Shown here in pieces: positions 1-8,415 of a DNA stretch of 47,403 nucleotides. The position numbers and the translations under genes are program-made. The stretch is taken from positions 1 through 47,403 of the forward strand of contig JAUICH010000037.1 in the NCBI GenBank assembly GCA_030427505.1, given 5' to 3'. The stretch is from Verrucomicrobiia bacterium. Lineage in GTDB: Bacteria > Verrucomicrobiota > Verrucomicrobiia > Verrucomicrobiales > DEV007. Numbering within the stretch: position 1 is the stretch's first letter; every line of letters starts with the position of its first letter. Below the pieces are notes generated by a model, which ran no database searches, was not told where the DNA came from, and saw nothing but the letters and a program-made list of their open reading frames with translations.

Positions 1-149
1 AACGAAGACCCCAGCCAAAAAGACCGGGTCGCGTCCTTTTGCCAACGGCTCTTTGTTCAGACCAAGCGCTCATCATTTTAAGGCGGTCAGAGCACTAGGA
101 ACACGCGCGGGGCTTGGATTGCATTGCGAACCAAAAGCCCGCGCGGGGC

Positions 150-842
150 TTACTCCATCCCCAGCTTCTTCAGCTTCGGATGGATGATGACCCGGCAGTA
201 GGGGTAGTTCTTGTTATTCTCGTAGAAGTCCTGGTGATAGTCTTCGGCTTCCCAAAGCGTCGCGGCCTTTTCGATCTCCGTCACCGCCGGAGCGGAATAC
301 TTGCCGGAGACATTCAGTTCCCGCATGGACTTCTCCGCGGCTTCTTTCTGCGCCTCGCTGTGGTAAAAGATCACGGACCGGTACTGCGGGCCCACGTCGT
401 TGCCCTGGCGATCTTTCGTCGTGGGGTCGTGCGCCTGCCAGAAGATGTCCAGCAGCTCTTCATACTTGATCACCTTCGGGTCGAAGGTCACCTGCACCAC
501 CTCGGCGTGTCCGGTGTCTTTCTTGCAGACCTGCTCGTACGTCGGGTGATCCACATGGCCGCCCATGTAGCCGGAGGTCACGTCAGAGACGCCTTCCAGC
601 CGTTCCATCACCGCTTCCACGCACCAGAAGCAGCCGCCCCCAAAAGTGGCCAGTTCCATTCCTTCGGGCGCCGTGGCGGGCGCCGCCTCCAGTTGCTCGT
701 CTTCCTTTTTCACGTCTTCTTTCTTGGCCTCTCGCTTCTCGGGCGCGCCACCATCGGGCTCCGCGCCGGACTGTTCACAAGATACGGTCAGCCCGCCAAT
801 CAAGGCCGCCGTGAGCACTGCAAAAACTTCTTTGGTCATCAT
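150..842 (-). CDS. msrA: Peptide-methionine (S)-S-oxide reductase, lipoprotein-like
   Basis: Reduces methionine-S-sulfoxide in proteins. The MsrA signature GGGCFWC lies at about residues 68-74 with catalytic Cys71, and the usual family tail (YHQDFYENN, then NYPYC) is present. I chose the ATG at 842 (230 aa) over the longer open frame reaching 992, because it starts directly on an export signal (MMTKEVFAVLTAALIGG...) ending at Cys22, a lipobox-like site. An acidic/basic low-complexity linker (about residues 25-60) joins the anchor to the catalytic domain. By inference the enzyme repairs oxidised proteins outside the cytoplasm. It is a single gene with no obvious operon partner. The lipobox is imperfect (Thr at -3), so lipidation is less certain than the enzyme family. 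Confidence 0.93.
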   Translation of the reverse strand: MMTKEVFAVLTAALIGGLTVSCEQSGAEPDGGAPEKREAKKEDVKKEDEQLEAAPATAPEGMELATFGGGCFWCVEAVMERLEGVSDVTSGYMGGHVDHPTYEQVCKKDTGHAEVVQVTFDPKVIKYEELLDIFWQAHDPTTKDRQGNDVGPQYRSVIFYHSEAQKEAAEKSMRELNVSGKYSAPAVTEIEKAATLWEAEDYHQDFYENNKNYPYCRVIIHPKLKKLGME

Positions 843-1171
843 TATCGGTGGAATGGGGTTGTTTGCTCTTTCTACCTCTGCCGGGTTAGACGTTTCCAGG
901 CGCTGGCCGTTCGCTTTTCGGAAAGCCTTCGCGGTCCGCCGCCAGGGTCCAATATGACCGGCTCCTACTGAGACGGAAAGCGTTTCCGCCACCTTACCAA
1001 AAGTCTCTCCGGGACTGAAAATGCTTAAGCTACCTTAATTATTAAGGGTGACGCGTATAAACTTCAGGGGGATGTTTACTCCCCATTTTCAGTCAAATCG
1101 GACCCGAATTTTCTATCTTTCACAATTTCTGAAATTACCGTATTCGAAATAAAGAAACAAACGAGAAATTC

Positions 1172-1201
1172 TTGACCTAAGGGTTTTCTTTGCCATAAAA
1201 A
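1172..1201 (+). promoter_or_regulatory. Candidate sigma70-type promoter
   Basis: TTGACC at 1172-1177 and TAAAAA at 1196-1201 are separated by 18 bp in an AT-rich stretch (about 1130-1210) upstream of the small gene at 1212. The predicted transcription start would lie within a few bases of that ATG, so the mRNA would be leaderless or nearly so. This agrees with the absence of a Shine-Dalgarno motif there. It is a motif match only. Confidence 0.4.
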
Positions 1202-1211
1202 TGGCATTGTT

Positions 1212-1418
1212 ATGGGTCGTCCGAAGAATACACTCGAGACTGTACAGGTCACGATTTCGACCACGGCCCAAGTGCGTGATGCGCTGGAATTGCTCACGAA
1301 GACCGGTTTCTACGGCAAAAATGCCGCCGACACCGCCCATTCGCTGCTCAAGGAACGCATTCGCGAACTGATGCAACAGGGGCTCCTGCCGCCGCCCAGC
1401 GTGGAAGACAACGACTGA
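1212..1418 (+). CDS. Small protein, possible ribbon-helix-helix fold
   Basis: A 68-residue protein of unknown function. A short beta-like segment (TVQVTIST, about residues 10-17) precedes two predicted helices (QVRDALELL and AADTAHSLLKERIRELMQQG). This order resembles ribbon-helix-helix DNA-binding proteins such as small antitoxins and CopG-type repressors. That comparison rests on pattern only, and the first strand lacks the usual basic residues. The gene precedes the 77-residue gene at 1501 on the same strand (82-bp gap), so the two may be co-transcribed. A plausible promoter lies directly upstream. Codon use looks like real coding sequence. Confidence 0.6.
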   Translation: MGRPKNTLETVQVTISTTAQVRDALELLTKTGFYGKNAADTAHSLLKERIRELMQQGLLPPPSVEDND

Positions 1419-1500
1419 CACGCCGCTCCGGTGAGAGTCCCGGCCTCTGTCCCTGAAAACACACCCCGAGTAGAAACACACCAACCGATAGACTGAACCG

Positions 1501-1734
1501 ATGCACCCTGAGAACCCATACACGACTGATGGCCAGGACAACCTGAGCCTCTACCAAAGCGCCTCCGTCGCACCCGCGGAAGCCTACGAAGCCGATCCGG
1601 AATTCCGCGACGCCTTCGACGCCGAGCTTCGCCAACTGGCCGAAGAGATTGTCGCGCATCACCCATCGTTGACGCAACTGCTCCTCAGCATGAGCGCCAA
1701 CACAGAGGAAAACCCTCTGCACATGCAAAACTGA
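1501..1734 (+). CDS. Small acidic protein of unknown function
   Basis: A 77-residue acidic protein with no recognised domain. The central part (about residues 20-60) is probably helical, with several acidic residues (EADPEFRDAFDAELRQLAEE). There is no signal peptide or membrane segment. It lies 82 bp after the 68-residue gene, and its TGA stop sits in the stem of a perfect 8-bp hairpin. Its acidic composition beside a putative small DNA-binding protein would fit a regulatory pair, but nothing in the sequence proves this. Confidence 0.55.
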   Translation: MHPENPYTTDGQDNLSLYQSASVAPAEAYEADPEFRDAFDAELRQLAEEIVAHHPSLTQLLLSMSANTEENPLHMQN

Positions 1735-1750
1735 GCCGTCTCCGGCTCAG
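1731..1750 (+). terminator. Hairpin overlapping a stop codon
   Basis: A perfect 8-bp stem (CTGAGCCG / CGGCTCAG) with a TCTC loop includes the stop codon of the gene ending at 1734. No T tract follows, so it is a weak intrinsic terminator at best. It may instead be the first arm of the larger folded region that follows. Confidence 0.3.
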
Positions 1751-1757
1751 CGCCGCG

Positions 1758-1902
1758 GACGCGGCCGTGAGCGAGCGGAATCGGCAGACGATTCCCTGAA
1801 GGACCCGGGAGAGTCCCCACAGCCCAACGGACCCAAACGAGGGTCCGCGCCTTCTCGACTCTCCCCTCGATAACCGGTTCTAACAGCGCTCACGCCCGCG
1901 TC
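1758..1902. ncRNA. Putative structured RNA or folded DNA element
   Basis: The ends pair over 15 of 16 positions (1758-1773 with 1887-1902, one C-C mismatch at 1765/1895). Inside lie a perfect 7-bp hairpin (1777-1783 with 1789-1795) and a 9-bp perfect stem (1807-1815 with 1857-1865) that encloses a 6-bp hairpin (1829-1834 with 1841-1846). The motif GGACCC also occurs at 1801-1806, so GGGTCC at 1841-1846 has two possible partners, which would allow switching. I compared it by eye with tmRNA, SRP RNA, RNase P, 6S, glycine, cobalamin and guanidine riboswitches and saw no convincing match. It sits between the convergent small-gene pair and the ATPase operon. Strand is undetermined because the pairing works on both. 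Confidence 0.45.
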
Positions 1903-1972
1903 TTCGTGTTTTAGGTAAAGCCTTCAAAGACCCACCATCCTGGTAATGGATGGACTTAGCCTCTACCCCTCT

Positions 1973-4276
1973 CTATTGGGTCCACGCTTCCGCTGTCGTC
2001 CTGCTCTTGGAATTCTCGCGAAGCATCTCCCAGAAAAGGGAGGCGTCCAAATGAAGGTCCAGCTGATCCCGGCTTGGCAGGCTTGAGCGGCCGATAAGAC
2101 TTCTGCCGCCTGTTTCATTGGCCGGAAAGCGCACGCACATTTCAATGATCGCTTCCAACGAACGCGCCCCGTGGTGAAACCTGGGTACGTTTAGTAGAGC
2201 AGCCAGCAGTCCGTCATCTTCAATCTTAACTCTCTGCCTCGCGAAATATGAATGTAAAAGGATCGCCCGGCGAATCTTCCAATCTGGATATTCTTCTTCA
2301 TCATTGAAATTCTCCGGCTTATTCAACGGTGGAACATTGTGAATCCCGCGGAGCCGGCTGATAAAGTCTGGGCCCTTAGCTGCACAAAAGTCCCGGTCAC
2401 GCTGCCGGCTGCTGAACTCTCCGAAAGAGTGGTTGATACCTCCCGCAAAGATGAAAATTGCCGGACCTGTATGGTGTAGCGAAGCTCCCTCGCGGAACTT
2501 CCCATCCTGCATGGGCATCAGAAAGTACTGCAACCAGCCAAAAGCACGAGATTCGAACTCCGCGTCAAACTCGTCGAAAATCACCACGGGAACTTCGCCT
2601 GTTTCCAATCTCAGATCCCGAACCGCGTGCAACGCGGAACACAAATCATCCAGAGAGGTGAACTGCGCCACATTGTACTCCAGAGGTTCATTGGAAACCG
2701 GTTGATTCCAATCATGGAGGCTTTTCGCGATCTCTTTGACGCCAAACGATTTGCCACTACCTGGGGCGCCAAAGACGCCTACACACAACGGGCGCTTCGG
2801 GTGCAACTGCCCCAAATAAGTAAAGAAGATCTGTTGAAGACTAATGAGGCCATCAATCTCATTGCGATCCATTGAATTGACTTTCCCCAACGCAAAGACC
2901 CGATACGGCAATCCCAGCCTACCATCCTGCTTTCGTGACTCATTACGGGCGCCCAGGGGCCCTTTGCGGGCGATCTCGATAGCTAGCTTATCCCATATAG
3001 CCGGCTTTGCCCCGCGGTCTTGTGGTAAGTCTTTCCACTGGTCTTCACAGACCTCGCGAAACAAGGTCCAGTAGTTCCGGTAGCAGAGCTTGTCTCCGTC
3101 CAGCACTTCAATCCTGTGAACATCTGGACGATGGAGGGGCTCTTTATCCCAATAATTCCCTGAGTCGTCTTTGCGAGGATCGCAACGGTCCAGGAATCTA
3201 TGGAAAGGCAGCCCCTTATCCTTCTTCCAAGTATCAATATTTGCCTTGTCCCGCTGGTCGGCAAAACCCCTCTTCAGCATAAGCCACATGCGCTTCAGGC
3301 CCGTCTCAAGAATATCCTCCCGCTCCTCCAGAACATTGAGATTCCCGGAAGCCACCATCGCCGCCAGTATGAAGTCAAATCCGACGTTTCCCTCCCGATA
3401 GCGCACCCAAGCCTGGCGGTCACCTTCTATTATATAGTATAGATCTGCCGTAAACTGCCCCGGCTCAGCTTCACCGCGGAGATAAAAATGTAAGACTGCA
3501 TCCGCCCGGATTCGCACGATCACCTCGTCAAAATTCGACAAGAATTTCTGCGTCTTCTCTATGTTTTCGATAGAATTATTGTGCGATTCAACTTCCGTCC
3601 GGCTACAGACAACCCCATAGATATCCTCTACCGCCGCAGACGTGGATCCATCTTCACGAATACGGAAGCCCGCATCGCGAAATGCCCGCACGTAGGTAAT
3701 CAAGATTCTTCGGCCTCTAATGCTACCTGCACCTTCCAATTCGATTTTCTCCAAATGCTCGACAGGCCCGGTCTGAGCAGGACCCGGAAGGATTCCCAAG
3801 ACAAATATCCATGGGATGGAGTTTAACTTCTCATCCCCGATACGACGCTCCACTTGGGCCCTAAAGTGTTCGACTCCACTGACCCGCTCCCCAAGATCAT
3901 CGTCAGAGCTGCGAACGAACTGCTCCGCGGCCTCGTAGTTCCGCAAAACCGCAACCACCTTTTCAGGCGGCCAGAGTTTCTTTTTCCCGAGCGGTGGGTC
4001 ATGGGCAACAGATACTTCCCGCGTAACAGTGTGCCGTTTGGAAGGTATCGATCGCAGCTTTCCATCTTCAAAGGCAAAGACTGCGCTGACCCCGGTTCCT
4101 ATGGAACCAATCTGGTCCAACGAAATCTGATCGAAGCCCGCTGCCTCAAAGATTTTTTCCGCCAAGTCGATTCCGCCGGGAATTCTCAGCAGCCAAGGCG
4201 GACGGCCGTTGTCCAACGACAGCTTGGCTTCGTCCTGACTGACAAAACCGATCAGCAATGTTCCCGATTCCTTCAT
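1973..4276 (-). CDS. Large AAA+ ATPase protein, partner of the KaiC-like gene
   Basis: A 767-residue protein of unknown function. The C-terminal third is a P-loop ATPase of AAA+ type: Walker A GAPGSGKS (Lys about residue 509), Walker B VVIFDEFD (about 564-571), then a region ending in RLRG and a helical tail (RFHHGARSLEAIIEM) like an AAA+ lid. Residues 1-450 belong to no family I can name. The segment around residues 235-340 faintly resembles ribokinase-like folds, with low certainty. No signal peptide or membrane segment, so it is probably cytoplasmic. I chose the ATG at 4276, because it overlaps the upstream stop codon as ATGA; the frame stays open to 4444 but that part lies inside the upstream gene. 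The overlap implies translational coupling and joint function. The gene ends facing the folded element at 1758-1902. Confidence 0.75.
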   Translation of the reverse strand: MKESGTLLIGFVSQDEAKLSLDNGRPPWLLRIPGGIDLAEKIFEAAGFDQISLDQIGSIGTGVSAVFAFEDGKLRSIPSKRHTVTREVSVAHDPPLGKKKLWPPEKVVAVLRNYEAAEQFVRSSDDDLGERVSGVEHFRAQVERRIGDEKLNSIPWIFVLGILPGPAQTGPVEHLEKIELEGAGSIRGRRILITYVRAFRDAGFRIREDGSTSAAVEDIYGVVCSRTEVESHNNSIENIEKTQKFLSNFDEVIVRIRADAVLHFYLRGEAEPGQFTADLYYIIEGDRQAWVRYREGNVGFDFILAAMVASGNLNVLEEREDILETGLKRMWLMLKRGFADQRDKANIDTWKKDKGLPFHRFLDRCDPRKDDSGNYWDKEPLHRPDVHRIEVLDGDKLCYRNYWTLFREVCEDQWKDLPQDRGAKPAIWDKLAIEIARKGPLGARNESRKQDGRLGLPYRVFALGKVNSMDRNEIDGLISLQQIFFTYLGQLHPKRPLCVGVFGAPGSGKSFGVKEIAKSLHDWNQPVSNEPLEYNVAQFTSLDDLCSALHAVRDLRLETGEVPVVIFDEFDAEFESRAFGWLQYFLMPMQDGKFREGASLHHTGPAIFIFAGGINHSFGEFSSRQRDRDFCAAKGPDFISRLRGIHNVPPLNKPENFNDEEEYPDWKIRRAILLHSYFARQRVKIEDDGLLAALLNVPRFHHGARSLEAIIEMCVRFPANETGGRSLIGRSSLPSRDQLDLHLDASLFWEMLRENSKSRTTAEAWTQ

Positions 4277-7200
4277 CTGTCTATGGTGTTGACGCCTGCT
4301 TCTCCCGGGGCACCTCTTCTCTGTTCTTCCTTTATGTCCGCCAGAATACGATCGGCAATGCGATTGGCGAGTTTCTGAAAAGTGGCGTTTCCGGCCTCCT
4401 GGGGAACTTTTCCCGCCATTTCCAGTGCGGCGGAAAGGTTCCAATGGATGATCTCGTTCATTCGCCTGACTTCCAGGCTATCTCCAGCCGCTCTTTGGCG
4501 CCGACGCGCTCGGGAGCAGCAGAAGGCCAGCAGATCGGACCAAGTGAGGTATGGAGCGTGCACCACAGGGTCGTTCCCATAGCTTTGGTAAAAGTCTTTT
4601 CGGGCTGGCAGGCCCCCGCCGTGGCGGGCACGTTCCAAAGCGCTCTCCAGAGAAGTCATCTCATCAATGAGTTTACAGGATAGACCGGCGCTATGGGTAT
4701 GCCCATGGACGCCCACCATCCAAATGCCGGTAGCACAGTAACCCACTGGCCTAGGCTTGCCTTGGGGACCACGAAATCCGAGTCGAGTTTCATGCCTTCT
4801 CAAGAATTCCACGACATCCCTATAGTCAGGTTCGATATCTGGTCTGGCGGATTCGACCGCCTTTTCCGGTGTCTTCGGCTCGCTTTGTAGCTCTTTATTC
4901 GTCTCCGTCTCTCTTTTGTCCCCGGGTTCGCTGTGAATGTTCTTTTTTGTAAGATCCGTCCACTCTGGTGGCTCACCGGCGTTACACTCCGGCAAGCGGT
5001 CGAAAGGCAAAAAGTTGGGATCAAGATCCCCGAAATGCAGATTCAAGATCGACTCGCTGAGGTCTTTACGATGCTGGCAATCGTCCTGGAGATCCTCTAC
5101 GAACCGCGCCTCGTCCAAGCCAGAAGGAAAGAAGGGTAAGATCACCAGGTTGGCCGCTTTGGCGGGAGCGATTGTATCGTCCCGCAAAGGCCTGGGCCCA
5201 ATACTGTCACAGAATGTACTATAAAAGTGCCGGCTAAAAAGGGCATCGCAGGATTGATCCAATGAAGGATCACTCGGCATCAACCGATGTTGCACCAGAT
5301 ATACCAGAAGTCTTACCGCCCAGCGGACCGCAGTGTTGTTACGCTCTTGCTTTTTAGGATCTGCTTCAGCAAACGTATTCTCCGAGCTGCCAAAGGCCCA
5401 GCAAAGCTCCAGAAACATTACCCCAGCCGTTTCCGGAGTGGCCAAGTCAAAAACGAATCCCCACTTGTCAGGAATCTTTACCTTCAGTTCCTTCATCAAA
5501 TTGACCAAGAGTTCTCCTTTTCTCTTATGATCCGGAGGTGCGAACCATTCCTTATCCGGAAGGGCCCAAATTCTTGGCAGGCTGGAGACCGCCGCATCCC
5601 AATCATCTCTGTCCCAGCGTCCGCTTGCAAGTGTGGAGAAACCTTTCCTGAGTAGTGGCGCGTTTTCGACAGACGATGGGTGTGAATTCGGAGAACTCCT
5701 GGGCCAGTTTGAAACGACCTTCCGCGCCAGGTCGTGGTTGACACAAAACATGCCGTAGTCCGCGTATAGCGGCAGCGCCACGATCTCTCCCCTCTGATCA
5801 GGGTTTGGCTTCATCAGCACCTTCTGCAAATCCCAGGCCCAGAAGTCGCTGGTCCGCGTCCGGAGGGGATTCTGGCTGTCTTCCGCCCCCCGGGCGGCGC
5901 GAAAGGGATCCAGCGGTAAGAGCCGGCTAAGACTGTTGGAACGATTGTATCTTCTTCGTTCCAAGACGGTCAGGTCGTGGACGACCCATTCGTCTAACAT
6001 CAGGACTCTAACATGCGACGCTGGGAACCGCTGCTCCGTGACGGAGAGTTCTCTGAGCGTCCGCGCGATGGCTGCCCTGGTGAAGCCAAATACCTTAGTT
6101 TCGTAATTGAATACTCTGCTTAGGCGGTCCCGAGTAAGCTCGATGCAATTCTCTTCCGCCACATTCTCATGAAAAAGCTGCAAAGCCAGTTTAACCGGCC
6201 CGGGCTGGTCACTGAGAAGGCCGGTATAGGATTCCAAGCCAGGTTCGATTCGCACGGGGGGCCTGCCCCCACTCGAGGGCTTTACGACCCTAATCTCGCG
6301 CACCGTTCTATCATGGTTCTCTCCGCGAACTTTGGCCAGGTAGATGGCATTTCTCCATTCGTCTTCTATAGGGACCCGGCGAATCACGATCAGATTGTCC
6401 GCAAGGGCGGAAAGGCGCGGTAAATCAACCTCAGATCCACCGCTGACGCCAGACGGTTCAAAAGTGAGGAAAAGAGTAATCTTCTCTTTTGCCAGATCCG
6501 CGATAGTAGCAAGGAGACGCTCTATGAGCTGAGCATATTCTTCTTCTCCAGTAGTCGAGAGCAGGCTTAACAAACCGTCGATGGCAATGCGAGTGATACC
6601 GTATCGCTCGACGACAAACCTCACTTCCGCCAGGAAGCAATTCACGTCCAGGTTTCCGCGACGACGATACAGGGAGCGAAGTGTAAGCAATTCCTCTTGA
6701 CGAACTTTGTCAGGAAAACTCGCAACGATCTCTTTGAACGGAAGTTCGAAGTTGATAAACAAACACCGCCCGCAGGCGCCCGAGTTCTTTTCCTCCTCTC
6801 GTGGTTCTGCTTTCGAGACGGTTTTTCCCGCTGAACTCTCATTCTTCTTCCGAGATGATTTGGCGGTGGATCCGGCTGCTCCCTCAGCAAGCAGGAACTG
6901 CAGGCAAATGTTGGTCTTACCGACCCCCGCAGGCCCCAGAACCACCGTGGTACTGCCGCGACGAAGATTCTCTGCGTGCTCTTTCGAAGAATCCAGGCCG
7001 AGTTCGCGCTCGGTCCAGTAGGCCCGCCCCCTGGGATCATCGCCGAAACGCATCATTTCGTCCAAACCTGGTATCCCTGTCCAGATTCCCTTGTCACTAT
7101 TCTTGCCGGGTTTTTGTTCTGCGGCGTAACCGGACTTTTGCTCAGCTCCGACACCGGAAGCTTTCTTTGGCGAATTCAACTTTCCAATTGGGCTAAGAGC

Positions 7201-8205
7201 CGCAGCAGGAAAGATCACGGCGGTAGCCCATCTAGGTTCGGGCTCAGACGCAGCCTTCTTATTTGCTTCTTCCGCTTCTTCCGCTTCTTCCGCTTCTTCC
7301 GCTTCTTCCGCTTCTTCCGCTTCTTCCGCTTCTTCCGCTTTCCAAATTTTTCCGAGAACCGTCTCAGCTCTGGCCAACCTCTTAATCTCTTGACACAGTT
7401 GCTCTTGAGATATGACCGCGCTCACTCCATCCCTGTCCACCATCGCCCAGGTATGATGCCCCAGGCGCATAAAGGCTCCGTGAGATTTAATGACCTCCAG
7501 CGTACGTAAACGGCGCCCCCCTCCGGTTCGCTCTACGGCCAGTCGCATAACGAAATCCACCACATAGTCCTCAACAGACACTTCGGTGGAGCGGTCGGTC
7601 GTTTCTTCCGAAGTAAAGATCGTCAAAGCAACCTGATCTCGTCCCAGAGCGGTTTCCAAGCGGCTAACGAATTCATGCGTCTGCCGCCGCTCTTCGCCAC
7701 GATCGCGGCAATCCCGGAGAAGGGCCGTAAGACTATCGACAATTACAAACCCTTTGGTGCCGGGCGAATGCTTGGCATGGCGCTGGCGCAACTCCACCAG
7801 CAGCGAATTGATCAGTTCCTCGGAAGTCGGAACCGGACGGCTGAGTTCCACCCGAGCGGAGACCAGCGAAAACCGCACCTTCGGCGAACCTGACTCAATC
7901 CGCCCAAAAATAGGATCGCTCTTGTCAAACCAGCCGGTGGACTCAAAGTTTCGCTTCATGCGGCCCCAATCCAATTCTCCCGCCACGAAGTAGACGACGT
8001 GATCCTCGCGAATTTTCGGCTGGATACCGTCCGTTTCTCTGAACATCATGCTCCGTGCTAGAGCGAGAGCCATGAACGACTTTCCCGCACCGGGAACCCC
8101 AGTGAGAAGAACGCTCGCGCCCTGAGGGAAACCTCCTTCCTGGTTAACAAACAGAGATCCGCAATCAAAAATTTGAGGTTCGTAAGTGCTGGGGGAGTCA
8201 CTCAT
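4273..8205 (-). CDS. Double KaiC-like ATPase with a solute-binding-like C-terminal region
   Basis: A 1310-residue, probably cytoplasmic protein. Two RecA/KaiC-type ATPase domains are visible. The first has Walker A GVPGAGKS (Lys42) and a Walker B-like FVIVDS (Asp about 157). The second has GPAGVGKT (Lys about 430) and IAIDG (Asp about 543). A repetitive (EEA)8 linker at about residues 290-313 joins them. From about 780 to 1230 the sequence resembles family-1 extracellular solute-binding proteins: an ALPLYADYGMF segment (about 810), an FLELCWAFG segment, and a late TGIWMVGV segment. There is no signal peptide, so this part would sense a ligand inside the cell; that is inference. First gene of a two-gene operon. 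The 210 bp upstream (8206-8415) are AT-rich and must hold the promoter, but I see no clear hexamers. Composition looks less GC-rich than its neighbours, as in acquired DNA. Confidence 0.8.
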   Translation of the reverse strand: MSDSPSTYEPQIFDCGSLFVNQEGGFPQGASVLLTGVPGAGKSFMALALARSMMFRETDGIQPKIREDHVVYFVAGELDWGRMKRNFESTGWFDKSDPIFGRIESGSPKVRFSLVSARVELSRPVPTSEELINSLLVELRQRHAKHSPGTKGFVIVDSLTALLRDCRDRGEERRQTHEFVSRLETALGRDQVALTIFTSEETTDRSTEVSVEDYVVDFVMRLAVERTGGGRRLRTLEVIKSHGAFMRLGHHTWAMVDRDGVSAVISQEQLCQEIKRLARAETVLGKIWKAEEAEEAEEAEEAEEAEEAEEAEEANKKAASEPEPRWATAVIFPAAALSPIGKLNSPKKASGVGAEQKSGYAAEQKPGKNSDKGIWTGIPGLDEMMRFGDDPRGRAYWTERELGLDSSKEHAENLRRGSTTVVLGPAGVGKTNICLQFLLAEGAAGSTAKSSRKKNESSAGKTVSKAEPREEEKNSGACGRCLFINFELPFKEIVASFPDKVRQEELLTLRSLYRRRGNLDVNCFLAEVRFVVERYGITRIAIDGLLSLLSTTGEEEYAQLIERLLATIADLAKEKITLFLTFEPSGVSGGSEVDLPRLSALADNLIVIRRVPIEDEWRNAIYLAKVRGENHDRTVREIRVVKPSSGGRPPVRIEPGLESYTGLLSDQPGPVKLALQLFHENVAEENCIELTRDRLSRVFNYETKVFGFTRAAIARTLRELSVTEQRFPASHVRVLMLDEWVVHDLTVLERRRYNRSNSLSRLLPLDPFRAARGAEDSQNPLRTRTSDFWAWDLQKVLMKPNPDQRGEIVALPLYADYGMFCVNHDLARKVVSNWPRSSPNSHPSSVENAPLLRKGFSTLASGRWDRDDWDAAVSSLPRIWALPDKEWFAPPDHKRKGELLVNLMKELKVKIPDKWGFVFDLATPETAGVMFLELCWAFGSSENTFAEADPKKQERNNTAVRWAVRLLVYLVQHRLMPSDPSLDQSCDALFSRHFYSTFCDSIGPRPLRDDTIAPAKAANLVILPFFPSGLDEARFVEDLQDDCQHRKDLSESILNLHFGDLDPNFLPFDRLPECNAGEPPEWTDLTKKNIHSEPGDKRETETNKELQSEPKTPEKAVESARPDIEPDYRDVVEFLRRHETRLGFRGPQGKPRPVGYCATGIWMVGVHGHTHSAGLSCKLIDEMTSLESALERARHGGGLPARKDFYQSYGNDPVVHAPYLTWSDLLAFCCSRARRRQRAAGDSLEVRRMNEIIHWNLSAALEMAGKVPQEAGNATFQKLANRIADRILADIKEEQRRGAPGEAGVNTIDR
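7265..7336 (-). repeat. 9-bp in-frame microsatellite, eight copies
   Basis: Eight perfect copies of GCTTCTTCC (plus strand) lie inside the KaiC-like gene and encode (EEA)8 on the minus strand. A partial ninth copy follows. Because the unit is 9 bp, copy-number changes keep the frame and only alter the length of the acidic linker between the two ATPase domains. Confidence 0.95.
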
Positions 8206-8415
8206 GACGGGAACTGTTAAGACAAATTCTTTTCGAGAAACAAGCCTAAAAATCAGAGAAACCTTCTTCCTCTGAATTGAGTCCCAAAATATACGTTATC
8301 CTCTCATAGCTCTTAATTAACCTGATTTATAACCTTCACTTCTAGAATCCGGACTCCACTGGTAGCCCCCCTTCCCTAACGGGCTGGCGCGATGTAACGG
8401 AAGCGCCAACCGCTC

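Noticed and set aside
1758-1902. Known structural RNA (tmRNA, SRP, RNase P, 6S, glycine or guanidine riboswitch)
   Set aside because: Local similarity such as GGGAGAGTCC to riboswitch segments is too short, and the diagnostic conserved cores of these RNAs are absent.
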